The notes under the pieces are model-generated. The model ran no database searches and was not told the DNA's origin. It worked only from the letters and a program-made list of their open reading frames with translations. From Bordetella genomosp. 1 (lineage in GTDB: Bacteria; Pseudomonadota; Gammaproteobacteria; Burkholderiales; Burkholderiaceae_B): a stretch of 64,000 nt of DNA. Positions 54,294-62,692 of this stretch are shown here, in pieces. The position numbers and the translations under genes were made by a program. The DNA is taken from assembly GCF_002261335.1 (NCBI RefSeq), contig NZ_NEVL01000001.1:744001-808000 (forward strand), read 5' to 3'. Each line of letters opens with the position of its first letter. Position 1 is the first letter of the stretch.

Positions 54294-54791
54294 ATGGATG
54301 CGCCCGACCTGGAAGCCCTGCCCGAATCCGCCCGCCGCGTGGCGCGCCTGTTGATCGAGCTCGGCCACGACCGTCCCGTGGTCATGCTGCCGCAGACCGG
54401 CAAGACCTCGGCCGAGGCCGCGGCCGGGCTCGGTTGCGAGGTGGCGCAGATCGCGAAGTCGATCATCTTCCGCCGGCTCAAGGACAACGCGCCGGTGCTG
54501 GTGGTGGCCAGCGGCATCAACCGCGTCGACGAGGCCAAGGTCGCCGCCCGCGTGGGCGAGCTGGGCAAGGCCGACGCGCGCTTCGTGCGCGACACCTCGG
54601 GCTACGCCATCGGCGGCGTGTGCCCCATCGGCCATGTGGTCAAGCCCGTCATGCTGCTCGACGAGGATCTGTTCCGCTACGACAGCCTGTGGGCCGCGGC
54701 CGGCCATCCCAACGCCGTCTTCAACCTCACGCCCGCCCAGCTGGCGCGCATGACCGGCGCCGAGGCCGCCGACGTGGCCCTGCGCGCCTGA
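54294..54791 (+). CDS. YbaK/EbsC-type aminoacyl-tRNA deacylase
   Basis: 165 residues, a single YbaK/ProX editing domain. Typical segments are QTGKTSAEAAAGLGCEVAQI with AKSIIFRR, the catalytic Lys region, and RDTSGYAIGGVCPIGH. These free-standing domains hydrolyse mischarged Cys- or Ala-tRNA(Pro). The C-terminus FNLTPAQLARMTGA is usual. A GAGGAAA site lies upstream of ATG 54294. It is convergent with the cysteine hydrolase (4 bases between stops). Confidence 0.93.
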   Translation: MDAPDLEALPESARRVARLLIELGHDRPVVMLPQTGKTSAEAAAGLGCEVAQIAKSIIFRRLKDNAPVLVVASGINRVDEAKVAARVGELGKADARFVRDTSGYAIGGVCPIGHVVKPVMLLDEDLFRYDSLWAAAGHPNAVFNLTPAQLARMTGAEAADVALRA

Positions 54792-54795
54792 GCGT

Positions 54796-55422
54796 TCAGC
54801 GGCGCTGGCGCGCGCGCTGGTTCGAGCTGTAGATGTTGTCGCGCTGGGGCAGCGGCGCGCCCTCCAGCCCCGCCAGCCATTGCGCGGTGCTCATCACGTT
54901 GGCGAAGCGCGTCTGCATCACGATGCTGAAGACGCGGTGGATCTCCTCCGCGCTGGCCGCGCCCGCGCTGTTCTCGTACGGCACCGAACCGCTCGCGTCC
55001 TGCAGGAACTCCACGCCGAAGCCGTAGCGCGTGGCGTCCTTCGCGGTGGCGTCGTCGCAGTTGTGGGTCATGTAGCCCGCCAGCGTCACCGTGTCGATGC
55101 CGCGCCCCACCAGCCAGGGCAGCAGCCCGGTGTCCGTGAAGGCGCTCGGCAGCTTCTTCTCCACCAGCAGATCGTGGCCACGCCGCGCGACCTCCTCGTG
55201 CAGCGCCGCGCCGTGGCTGCCGCGCGCGAACACCGGCGCGGTCTCGGGGCCGACGTTCTGCACCACCACCAGCGCCAGCCCGTGCCGGCGTGCCGCGTCC
55301 ATCGCGGCCGTGATGTTGGCCAGCGAAACGGCGGGATCGGGGTACTCGATCGGCAGGTCGCCGGTGAAGTATTCGTTCTGCACGTCGATGACGATCAGGG
55401 CGCGGCGCGGGGTCTGGCTCAT
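54796..55422 (-). CDS. Isochorismatase-family cysteine hydrolase
   Basis: 208 residues. The catalytic triad is visible: Asp in ALIVIDVQNEYF, Lys in LVEKKLPSAF and Cys in GYMTHNCDDATAKDA. The cis-peptide before the Cys loop is implied by family sequence. These hydrolases act on amide or ester bonds of small metabolites such as nicotinamide or carbamates. It is divergent from a GlxA-type regulator, a pairing often seen for this family. ATG 55422 is chosen; upstream sequence is low-complexity. Confidence 0.92.
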   Translation of the reverse strand: MSQTPRRALIVIDVQNEYFTGDLPIEYPDPAVSLANITAAMDAARRHGLALVVVQNVGPETAPVFARGSHGAALHEEVARRGHDLLVEKKLPSAFTDTGLLPWLVGRGIDTVTLAGYMTHNCDDATAKDATRYGFGVEFLQDASGSVPYENSAGAASAEEIHRVFSIVMQTRFANVMSTAQWLAGLEGAPLPQRDNIYSSNQRARQRR

Positions 55423-55579
55423 GGGATGGATTCCGTCGGATGGATCGCGGTGCGCGATCCCTGCCGGCATTGTGCGCAGCCGCGCGCGGGCGCCCAAGTG
55501 GCCCGCGAGACAATATTCGATAGAATCGGGCCATCGGCCGGGCGGGCCCTCCGCCCGGCCCCGGCCGCCGGAGCGCAGC

Positions 55580-56542
55580 ATGCCCGATTCCGAAGCGATC
55601 GCCGTCGCCGTGGTGGCGTTCGACCGCATCAGCCCCTTTCATCTGTCCGTGCCCTGCGTGGTGTTCGAGCCGCGCAGCGACCCGCGCCTGCCGCGCTACA
55701 CCCTCACCGTGTGCGCGGCCGAGCCGGGGCCGCTGCGCACCAACGCGGGCTTCGAGATCGTTACCCCTCACGGCCTGGATGCGCTGGCCCGCGCCGACAT
55801 CGTGATCGTGCCGAGCTGGCGCGATCCGGCCGAACCGGCGCCGCCGGCCCTGGTCGCGGCGCTGCAGGCCGCCCACGCGCGCGGCGCGCAACTGGTGGGC
55901 CTGTGCCTGGGCGCCTTCGTCCTGGCCGAGGCCGGCCTGCTCGACGGGCTCGGCGCCACCACGCACTGGATGTGGGCGGAGGACTTCGCGCGGCGCTTCC
56001 CGGCCGTGCGGCTCGATGCCGAGGTGCTGTACGTCGACGAAGGCCGCATCCTCACCTCGGCCGGCACCGCCGCCGGCATCGACTGCTGCCTGCACCTGCT
56101 GCGCGAACGGCACGGCGCGGAGGTGGCAAACCAGATGGCGCGCCGGCTCGTCACGCCGGCCCATCGGCAGGGCGGACAGGCGCAGTACGTGGAGCGGCCG
56201 GTGGCCGCCGAGGCCAGCCCCGACCGGCTGGCCGAGACCCTGCAATGGGCGGGCACGCAGCTGCATCGCCCGCTCGACCTCGACACGCTGGCCGCGCGCG
56301 CGGCCATGAGCCGGCGCACCTTCACGCGGCGCTTTCGCCAGGTCACCGGCACCACGCCGGGCAACTGGCTGGCAGGCCAGCGCCTCCTGCTGGCGCAGCG
56401 GCTGCTCGAGGCGGCGGATACGTCGATCGATGAGGTGGCCGAGCGTGCCGGCTTCGGCACGGCGGCCTCGCTGCGGCAGCAGTTTGCCCGCGTGCTGCGC
56501 ACCTCGCCTTCGGCCTACCGGCGCACCTTCCGCGCCGGCTGA
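55580..56542 (+). CDS. GlxA/FtrA-type AraC-family regulator (DJ-1/PfpI domain plus HTH)
   Basis: 320 residues. The N-terminal DJ-1/PfpI-like amidotransferase domain (about 8-180) has VGLCLGAFVLAEAGLLDG with the nucleophile-position Cys kept. The C-terminal AraC domain (about 215-320) has LAARAAMSRRTFTRRFRQVT and SIDEVAERAGFGTAASLRQQ. The divergent cysteine hydrolase gene is the likely target. A CCGGAGC site precedes ATG 55580. Confidence 0.94.
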   Translation: MPDSEAIAVAVVAFDRISPFHLSVPCVVFEPRSDPRLPRYTLTVCAAEPGPLRTNAGFEIVTPHGLDALARADIVIVPSWRDPAEPAPPALVAALQAAHARGAQLVGLCLGAFVLAEAGLLDGLGATTHWMWAEDFARRFPAVRLDAEVLYVDEGRILTSAGTAAGIDCCLHLLRERHGAEVANQMARRLVTPAHRQGGQAQYVERPVAAEASPDRLAETLQWAGTQLHRPLDLDTLAARAAMSRRTFTRRFRQVTGTTPGNWLAGQRLLLAQRLLEAADTSIDEVAERAGFGTAASLRQQFARVLRTSPSAYRRTFRAG

Positions 56543-56546
56543 AGGC

Positions 56547-57344
56547 TCAGTGGACCTGGGTCGACAGGCCGTCGACCAGCACGTGCGGGCGGCCCTGCGA
56601 GCAGCGCTCCACCCGGGCCAGCACGCCGTAGACCTGGTCGAGCGACTGCGGCGTGATCACGGCGGCCGGCGCGCCGCTCGTGTGCATGGCGCCGGCGCGG
56701 ATCATCCAGGCGCCGTCGGCGTGCTGGAGGGCGGCGTTCACGTCGTGCAGCGCGGCCAGCGTGATGAGGCCGTGCTCGCGCGTTTCCTGGCGCAAGAGCG
56801 TCATGACGTGGAATTGATAGTTGGGGTCGAGCGCGGAGAGCGGCTCGTCGAGCAGCAGCACGCGCGGCCGCCGGATCAGCGCCTGCGCCAGCCCCACCAG
56901 CTGCTTCTGCCCGCCGGAGAGTTCGTCGAGAAAGCGCAGCGCCAGATGGGCGATGCCCAGCCGTTCGAGCAGCGCGTTGATGGCCTCGAGGGTGGGCCGG
57001 CCATCGCGCGGCGGATGGGCCTCGGCGGCGGCGCGTACCGATTCGATCACGCGCAGGTGCACGTCGGCGGGCAGGCTCTGCGGCAGGTACACCAGGTCGC
57101 GCGACCGCGTGCCGATGTCGAGCCGACACAGGTCCTGCTCGCCCAGCAGCACCGCGCCGGCGCGCGGCGGCACCAACCCGGCCATGGCCTTGAGCAGGGT
57201 CGACTTGCCGCTGCCGTTCGGGCCCAGCAGCGCGGTCAGCGAGCCCGGCGCCAGCGGGCCCGCATCGAGCGCGTTCACCACCGCCGGCGCGCGGCCGTAG
57301 CCGGCCGTGAGGCCGCGCAGCACGAGGCTTCGGGACGCGCTCAC
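56547..57344 (-). CDS. ABC transporter ATP-binding protein (FecE/BtuD-type)
   Basis: 265 residues from GTG 57344, which overlaps the permease stop by 4 bases (GTGA). Walker A GPNGSGKST, signature LSGGQKQ, Walker B VLLLDEPLSALD and the switch His in LHDVNAA are complete. The type is that of iron-siderophore or cobalamin importers. With the FecCD permease it forms an importer lacking a visible substrate-binding protein or TonB receptor. Confidence 0.94.
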   Translation of the reverse strand: MSASRSLVLRGLTAGYGRAPAVVNALDAGPLAPGSLTALLGPNGSGKSTLLKAMAGLVPPRAGAVLLGEQDLCRLDIGTRSRDLVYLPQSLPADVHLRVIESVRAAAEAHPPRDGRPTLEAINALLERLGIAHLALRFLDELSGGQKQLVGLAQALIRRPRVLLLDEPLSALDPNYQFHVMTLLRQETREHGLITLAALHDVNAALQHADGAWMIRAGAMHTSGAPAAVITPQSLDQVYGVLARVERCSQGRPHVLVDGLSTQVH

Positions 57345-58405
57345 AGGCTGGCGGGCCGGCGCAGCAGCACGGCCAGGAAGAAGGGCACGCCGACCAGGGC
57401 GGTGAGGATGCCCACCGGCACGATCACGCCGTCGAGCAGGTTCTTCGACAGCAGCGAGGCGGCCGACAGGATCAGCGCGCCCGTGAGCGCGCTGCCCGGC
57501 AGGAAATAGCGGTGGTCTTCGCCGAACAGGCGGCGCGCGATGTGCGGCGCCACCAGCCCGACGAAGCCGATCGTGCCGACGAAGGCCACGGCCAGCGCCG
57601 ACAGCACGCTCACGCGCGCGATCACGCCGAGCCGCACGCGCCGCACGTCCACGCCGAAGCTGGCCGCGCGCTCTTCGCCCAGCCGCAGCGCGGTCAGGCG
57701 CCAGGCCTGCGCCTGCGCCAGCGGCAGGGCCACGGCCAGGGCCAGGGCCATGATTCCCACGCTGCTCCAGTTGGCGCGCGTCATGCTGCCCATGGTCCAG
57801 AACACGAGGTTCTGCAGCGCCTGCGCGCTGGCGACGAACTGGATGAGCGAGGTGAGGGCGTTGAAGCTGAACACCAGCGCCACGCCGAACAGCACGATGC
57901 TGGCCGTGCCGATGCCGCGCCGGCGCGCCACCGCGTCGAGCAGCAGGCCGCACAGCGCGGCGAAGAGGAAGGCGTTGACCGGCACCAGCCAGTCCAGCGG
58001 CAGGCCCGGCAGCCCGGCCTGCAGCACGATCGCCAGCGAGGCGCCGAGCGCCGCGGCCGACGACACGCCGAGCGTGTACGGGCTGGCGAGCGGATTGTTG
58101 AGGATGGTCTGCATCTCGGCCCCGGCCAGGCCGAGCGCCGCGCCCACCATGGTGGCCATGGCCGCCTGCGGCAGCCGGATGTCCCAGACGATCACGCGCG
58201 TGCTCACGTCCGCGGCGGCGGGCGAGAACACGGTGGCGAAGAGTTCGGAAGGCGTGAGCCCGGACGGGCCCAGCAGCAGGTCGGCGGCGACGCAGGCCAG
58301 CGCGACGGCGAACAGGCCGCTGGCGAGCAGCCAGCGCCGGCCGGTCAGGCCGCGGTAGGCGGCCACCGCATCGGGCGGCGTGCCGCCAGCCGGCGTGACG
58401 GCCAT
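57341..58405 (-). CDS. FecCD-family ABC importer permease
   Basis: 354 residues with about ten membrane helices. Family signatures are IRLPQAAMATMVGAALGLAG, MQTILNNPLASPYTLGVSSA and VAFVGTIGFVGLVAPHIARR, with the FecCD ending PVGILTALVGVPFFLAVLLR. It imports siderophores, haem or cobalamin. Its ATG shares one base with the cpoB stop (TAATG), so it is translationally coupled to the tol-pal-cpoB operon, an uncommon arrangement. Confidence 0.95.
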   Translation of the reverse strand: MAVTPAGGTPPDAVAAYRGLTGRRWLLASGLFAVALACVAADLLLGPSGLTPSELFATVFSPAAADVSTRVIVWDIRLPQAAMATMVGAALGLAGAEMQTILNNPLASPYTLGVSSAAALGASLAIVLQAGLPGLPLDWLVPVNAFLFAALCGLLLDAVARRRGIGTASIVLFGVALVFSFNALTSLIQFVASAQALQNLVFWTMGSMTRANWSSVGIMALALAVALPLAQAQAWRLTALRLGEERAASFGVDVRRVRLGVIARVSVLSALAVAFVGTIGFVGLVAPHIARRLFGEDHRYFLPGSALTGALILSAASLLSKNLLDGVIVPVGILTALVGVPFFLAVLLRRPASL

Positions 58406-59100
58406 TACTGCAGCAGTTGCAGGCGGCTCTTGGCCGTGTTGGCGGCGGGCGCCGTGGGGTAGTCGCGCACGATGCGTTGCAGCGTGGACTTGGCGCCGGC
58501 GCGATTGTTCATTTCGATCTGGCTGCCGGCGATCACGAGCAGCGCGTCGGGCGCGCGCGGATTGTCGGGCGAGTTCTGGACCAGGGTGTTGAGCTGTTCG
58601 ATCGCGCCCTTGAAGTCTTTCATGGCGTAGCGGCTGCTGCCCAGGTAGAACTGCGCGGTCGGGGCCAGCGGGCTGTTGGGATACAGCGCGACGAAGGCGG
58701 CCAGCGACTCGGCTGCGTCCTTGTATTGGGCCTTGCGGAACTGGTCGATCGCGCCGTCGTAGGCGGCCTGTTCCTGCGGGTCGGCGGCATTCACGCCCGG
58801 CGGGTTGCCGGCGTGCTGCTGCTGGCCCTGTGCGCCGCCCGAATTGGGCTGCTGGCGCGAGATGAGTTCGAGCTGGTCGCGCAGTTGCGCGATTTCCTGT
58901 TGCAGCGACTGGATCTGGTCGGCCAGCTGCAGGCGGGCGCGCTGGTTCTGTTCGTTCTGTTGCTGCACCTGCTGGCGCAGTTCGAGGATGGCCCGGCGGG
59001 CTTCATCGTCGGCAAAGGCATGGGCAGGAGCGGCCAGGCCGGCGCAGGCAATGCTGACGCTGATGACCAGGGATCGCAGGGACAGGGCTCGATCGCGCAT
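58405..59100 (-). CDS. cpoB: Cell division coordinator CpoB (YbgF)
   Basis: 231 residues. Signal peptide (1-28, cleavage after AHA), a trimerising coiled coil (about 33-85; LELRQQVQQQNEQNQRARLQ), a Gln/Gly-rich linker, and C-terminal TPR repeats (about 110-230; AAYDGAIDQFRKAQYKDAAE, YLGSSRYAMKDFKGAIEQLN). CpoB links Tol-Pal with PBP1B and peptidoglycan synthesis at division. Last gene of the tol-pal set, separated from pal by a hairpin. Confidence 0.96.
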   Translation of the reverse strand: MRDRALSLRSLVISVSIACAGLAAPAHAFADDEARRAILELRQQVQQQNEQNQRARLQLADQIQSLQQEIAQLRDQLELISRQQPNSGGAQGQQQHAGNPPGVNAADPQEQAAYDGAIDQFRKAQYKDAAESLAAFVALYPNSPLAPTAQFYLGSSRYAMKDFKGAIEQLNTLVQNSPDNPRAPDALLVIAGSQIEMNNRAGAKSTLQRIVRDYPTAPAANTAKSRLQLLQ

Positions 59101-59123
59101 AGAAATTCCAGGATCTAGAAATG

Positions 59124-59158
59124 CAAAACGTCGGGGCGGCCGGTTGACCGTCCCGACG
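59124..59158 (-). terminator. Attenuator-like hairpin between pal and cpoB
   Basis: On the minus strand CGTCGGG (59152-59158) pairs with CCCGACG (59129-59135), with further inner pairing, and a short TTTT follows. It is probably a partial terminator that lowers cpoB and ABC gene expression relative to pal. Confidence 0.55.
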
Positions 59159-59189
59159 CGTTGTGGGGCTACTGACTCGCTAGGAGTGC

Positions 59190-59687
59190 TTAACGCTGAT
59201 AAACGATATCAGCGCGGCGGTTTTCCGCGAAGTCAGCTTCAGACGTACCCGTCGCCTTGGGCTTTTCCTTGCCCAGGGAGATGGTTTCGATCTGGTTGTC
59301 GGTCACGCCGAGCAGCGTCATCATGCGACGCACGGCATCGGCACGACGCTGGCCCAGGGCCAGGTTGTACTCGGCGCCGCCGCGTTCGTCGGTGTTGCCT
59401 TCGATCTTGATGCGCTGTTGCGGGTGCGAAGCCAGGTAACGGGCGTGGGTTTCGACCAGGCCGCGGTATTGGTCCGACACGGAGTAGCTGTCGAAGTCAA
59501 AGTACACCGAGCGCTGTTGCGCCAGGATGCTTTGGGGGTTGAACGGATCCAGGATTTGGCCAGAGGCCGAACCTTGGCCGGAGCCGCTGCCCTGACCGGC
59601 TTTATCGTCGAGAGGGACGGAGCTGCAAGCTGCCAGCGTGGCAGCAAGAGCAGCGATGGTTAGGCTTTTGGCAATGCGCGACTTCAT
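59190..59687 (-). CDS. pal: Peptidoglycan-associated lipoprotein Pal
   Basis: 165 residues. Lipoprotein signal with lipobox LAAC (Cys about 21), a Gly/Ser-rich linker, then an OmpA-like domain: VYFDFDSYSV, ARYLASHPQQRIKIEGNTDE, RGGAEYNLALGQRRADAVRR. It binds peptidoglycan meso-DAP and TolB at the outer membrane. ATG 59687 has AGGAACTATC upstream. It lies 31 bases after tolB. Confidence 0.97.
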   Translation of the reverse strand: MKSRIAKSLTIAALAATLAACSSVPLDDKAGQGSGSGQGSASGQILDPFNPQSILAQQRSVYFDFDSYSVSDQYRGLVETHARYLASHPQQRIKIEGNTDERGGAEYNLALGQRRADAVRRMMTLLGVTDNQIETISLGKEKPKATGTSEADFAENRRADIVYQR

Positions 59688-59718
59688 GATAGTTCCTTTG
59701 CAAAGAGAGTCACACGTG

Positions 59719-61032
59719 TTATCGGGTAAATGGGCCCCACGTTGGTTCACGTATTTCCCCATTCAGGACTGACAAGGTCTGCCGCACGCGGCCGTCGCTC
59801 GAAACGCCTGCCAGGACGCTACGGCCATTTTGGATGGTTGCGTAGAGGACCTGCATGCCATTGGGCGCAAAACTCGGCGACTGATCGTCTCGACCATCAG
59901 TCAGCAAGTTTTCGGTGCCAGAGGACAGGTTCAGCGATGCGATACGAAACGCGCCGTCGCGTCTAGCAACGTACAGCAGCGTCGATCCGTCGGGGGAAAT
60001 TCGGGGCGAAATGTTGTAACCACCGTTAAAAGTGAGGCGGCGTGCGTCGCCACCATCCAGGCCGGTCTGATAGATCTGCGGCCCGCCACTGCGGTCACTG
60101 GTAAAGATAATGGAACGGCCGTCGGGCGTAAAGGTCGGCTCGGTGTCAATCCCGGGCGAACGCGTAATACGGCGCATATTCGAGCCGCCGCCTGCGCTGA
60201 CGATGTAAATTTGCGACAACCCGTCACGGGTCAGCGCGACAGCCAGCTGGCTGCTGTCGGGTGCCCAGGCGGGTGCGCTGTTGTTGCCCTTGAAGTTGGC
60301 GACCGGCACGCGCGCGCTGGTGGCCAGCGTGTGCACGTACACCACCGGCTTGCCCGACTCGAAGCTCACGTAGGCGAGCTTGCTGCCATCGGGCGACCAG
60401 GCCGGCGAAATGATCGGCTCGCGCGAACGCAGCGCGACCTGCGGGTTCTGGCCGTCGGCATCGGCGACCTGCAGCTCGTAGGTCGTGCCCTGCTTCAGCA
60501 CATAGGCGATGCGGGTCGAGAACACGCCACGCACGCCAGTGATCTTTTCGTAGATCCGGTCGGCGATCTGGTGCGCCACGCGGCGCAGTTCCTGTTCGGA
60601 ACCGGAGAACGCCACGCCGTCGAGCTGGGCCTTCTTGACCGTGTCGCCGAGGCGATACTTGACGTCGTAGCGGCCATCGGCCGTGCGGGTGATCGAGCCG
60701 TAGGCGATGAAGTCGGCGCCGCGGCCACGCCAGTCGTCGAAGGCGATCTGCGAGTCCACATTCAGACCGGCGCCGGCGGCGTTGATCAGGCGGAACTGGC
60801 CCGTGCGGGTCAGGTCGGCGCGGATCACTTCGGCCAGGGCACGGCCACGGGTGTCATCGCCAGCGAAGTCGGCGATGGCGACTGGGTATTGCGTGGCACC
60901 GGTACCGGAAATGTCCACGCGCAGCTGGGCGTGGGCCGGTTGCCAGGCCAGCACGGCGGCGACGAGCAGCACCAGTGCGAGGCCGTACGAACGCAAGATC
61001 CCCGGCAGGGTGTGTCGGGATGCGGGTGTCAT
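59719..61032 (-). CDS. tolB: Tol-Pal system beta-propeller protein TolB
   Basis: 437 residues. A signal peptide (cleavage after PAHA) precedes the N-terminal alpha/beta domain (about 44-165) and a six-bladed propeller with WD40-like PD40 repeats: PAWSPDGSKLAYVSFESGKP, PTFTPDGRSIIFTSDRSGGP, PRISPDGSTLLYVARRDGAF. It binds Pal and TolA in the periplasm. ATG 61032 has an AGGAGA site; another in-frame ATG at 61056 is less well placed. Confidence 0.97.
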   Translation of the reverse strand: MTPASRHTLPGILRSYGLALVLLVAAVLAWQPAHAQLRVDISGTGATQYPVAIADFAGDDTRGRALAEVIRADLTRTGQFRLINAAGAGLNVDSQIAFDDWRGRGADFIAYGSITRTADGRYDVKYRLGDTVKKAQLDGVAFSGSEQELRRVAHQIADRIYEKITGVRGVFSTRIAYVLKQGTTYELQVADADGQNPQVALRSREPIISPAWSPDGSKLAYVSFESGKPVVYVHTLATSARVPVANFKGNNSAPAWAPDSSQLAVALTRDGLSQIYIVSAGGGSNMRRITRSPGIDTEPTFTPDGRSIIFTSDRSGGPQIYQTGLDGGDARRLTFNGGYNISPRISPDGSTLLYVARRDGAFRIASLNLSSGTENLLTDGRDDQSPSFAPNGMQVLYATIQNGRSVLAGVSSDGRVRQTLSVLNGEIREPTWGPFTR

Positions 61033-61048
61033 GGTCGGCAATCTCCTG

Positions 61049-62197
61049 TCAATCATACATACGGTAAATAACGTCGATGAGGGGCTCGTAGCGGCCCGTC
61101 GAAGGCTTCGGGAACGGGTTGCAGCGGCGGATGCCGGTCTCGACCGCGCGGTCGAAGCCGGTGTTGCCGGACGAGCGCGTCAGCGACACGCCCTTGACCG
61201 ATCCGTCATTGTTCAACTGTACCCGGTATTCAGCCGTCGGATTGCCCGAGCCGGCGCGCGGCGGGGTGGGGTAAGCCACGCCCGGCTGCACGCAGGCACG
61301 CACCTTGGCGCCGTAGCCGTCGTCGCGTCCGCCGCCGGCCTGATTGCGGTCGGCGGTGCCGCCCGGAATCCCGGCCGCGCCGAGCGCGTCGTTGCGGAAG
61401 GCATCGCGCAGCGCCTTGTCGGCGGCGGCCTTCTTGGCGGCTTCTTCCTTGGCCTTCTTCTCGGCGGCAGCCTTCTTCTCGGCAGCCGCCTTCTCGGCCG
61501 CGGCCTTTTCGGCGGCGTCCTTCTTGGCTTGTTCTTCCTTGGCCTTCTTCTCGGCAGCGGCCTTCTCGGCCGCAGCCTTTTCGGCGGCGTCCTTCTTGGC
61601 CTGCTCTTCCTTGGCCTTCTTCTCGGCCGCCGCCTTCTCGGCAGCCGCCTTTTCCGCCGCAGCCTTCTCGGCGGCGGCCTTTTCGGCGGCCTTGCGTTCC
61701 TGGTCGAGGCGCTGCTTTTCCTTCAGCTCCGCGGCCTTGCGCTCATCTTCGAGACGCTGCTTTTCCTTGGCGGCCTCGGCAGCCTCGCGCGCCTTCTTCT
61801 CTTCCTCGCGCTTCTTGCGCTGCTCTTCGAGCGCGATCTCGGGATCGGGCTTGTCCTCGGGCTGCACCGACTGTTGCGGCGGCGGCGGGGGAGGCGGCGG
61901 GGGAGGCGGGGGCGGCGGCGCGGGATCCGGCTCGGGCTGGGGTTCCGGCGTGGGGTCGGGTTTGGGCGTGGGCTTGGGCTCTTCCTGGGGCGGCGGGGGC
62001 GAGACCGGCGAATTGCCGTCGGCCCACAGCTCGACCTGCACCGGGCCCGGGTTTTCCGAGCGCCAGTTCACGCCGAGGATGAGCGCGACCAGGAGCAGCA
62101 CGTGCACCGCCACCGCCAGGCCCATGGCCTTGCGGTTGTCCTGCTGCTCGGGAGTGGCAGGGGCGCTGTCGTCGTGCTTGAAGAGAGGTGGCGTCAT
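61049..62197 (-). CDS. tolA: Tol-Pal system protein TolA
   Basis: 382 residues. One N-terminal membrane helix (about 26-43) with the SHLS-type His replaced in context HVLLLVALIL. A Pro-rich tract (about 65-108, including about 15 consecutive Pro), then a long Ala/Lys/Glu helix (about 120-270) containing two near-identical 23-residue repeats. The C-terminal TolA domain III-like part (about 290-382; AEYRVQLNNDGSVKGVSLTR, FDRAVETGIRRCNPFPKPS) matches TonB/TolA C-terminal folds. It spans the periplasm to TolB/Pal. Confidence 0.96.
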   Translation of the reverse strand: MTPPLFKHDDSAPATPEQQDNRKAMGLAVAVHVLLLVALILGVNWRSENPGPVQVELWADGNSPVSPPPPQEEPKPTPKPDPTPEPQPEPDPAPPPPPPPPPPPPPPQQSVQPEDKPDPEIALEEQRKKREEEKKAREAAEAAKEKQRLEDERKAAELKEKQRLDQERKAAEKAAAEKAAAEKAAAEKAAAEKKAKEEQAKKDAAEKAAAEKAAAEKKAKEEQAKKDAAEKAAAEKAAAEKKAAAEKKAKEEAAKKAAADKALRDAFRNDALGAAGIPGGTADRNQAGGGRDDGYGAKVRACVQPGVAYPTPPRAGSGNPTAEYRVQLNNDGSVKGVSLTRSSGNTGFDRAVETGIRRCNPFPKPSTGRYEPLIDVIYRMYD

Positions 62198-62224
62198 GCG
62201 TTGCTAAGGTCGTCGAGCGGCGGA

Positions 62225-62692
62225 TTAACGTTTCGGGGCGGGTTTCGCCTGGCTCTGGGAAGCACCGCCGCCGCTCTGGTCGACCAGCAGGCCCAGCTTG
62301 GTGATGCCGCTCGAACGCAGCTCGTCCATGACCTTGACCACCGTTTCGTACGGGACCTTGCCATCGGCCGCGATCACGACCGGCGTGTCGGCCGTGATGC
62401 GCGACTGCACTTCCGAGACCAGCGCCGTGTTGGCGATCTCGGTGGGCGTGGCGCCGGGTTCGCGCATGCGCAGCGCGATCTTGCCGGCCTCGTCGATCTG
62501 GACCTCGAGCGGCGTGGCGGGCACGTCCGATGCCTGGCCGACCGACGGCAGCTGGATCAGGCCGGGCGTGATCAGCGGCGCGGTCACCATGAAGATCACC
62601 AGCAGGACCAGCATCACGTCGATGTACGGCACGACGTTGATGTCGGCCTTCATGCGGCGGCCGCCACGGCCGCTGGAGCGTACCGAGGGCAT
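62225..62692 (-). CDS. tolR: Tol-Pal system protein TolR
   Basis: 155 residues. ExbD/TolR fold: INVVPYIDVMLVLLVIFMVT carries the essential membrane Asp (about 25), then the periplasmic domain with IAADGKVPYETVVKVMDELR. With TolQ it forms the proton-driven motor. Its ATG overlaps the tolQ stop by one base (TGATG). Confidence 0.97.
   Translation of the reverse strand: MPSVRSSGRGGRRMKADINVVPYIDVMLVLLVIFMVTAPLITPGLIQLPSVGQASDVPATPLEVQIDEAGKIALRMREPGATPTEIANTALVSEVQSRITADTPVVIAADGKVPYETVVKVMDELRSSGITKLGLLVDQSGGGASQSQAKPAPKR

Noticed and set aside
61344-62207. 287-codon plus-strand frame opposite tolA, rich in Ala/Ser/Phe
   Set aside because: It is the mirror of the TolA repeat region and has no independent support.
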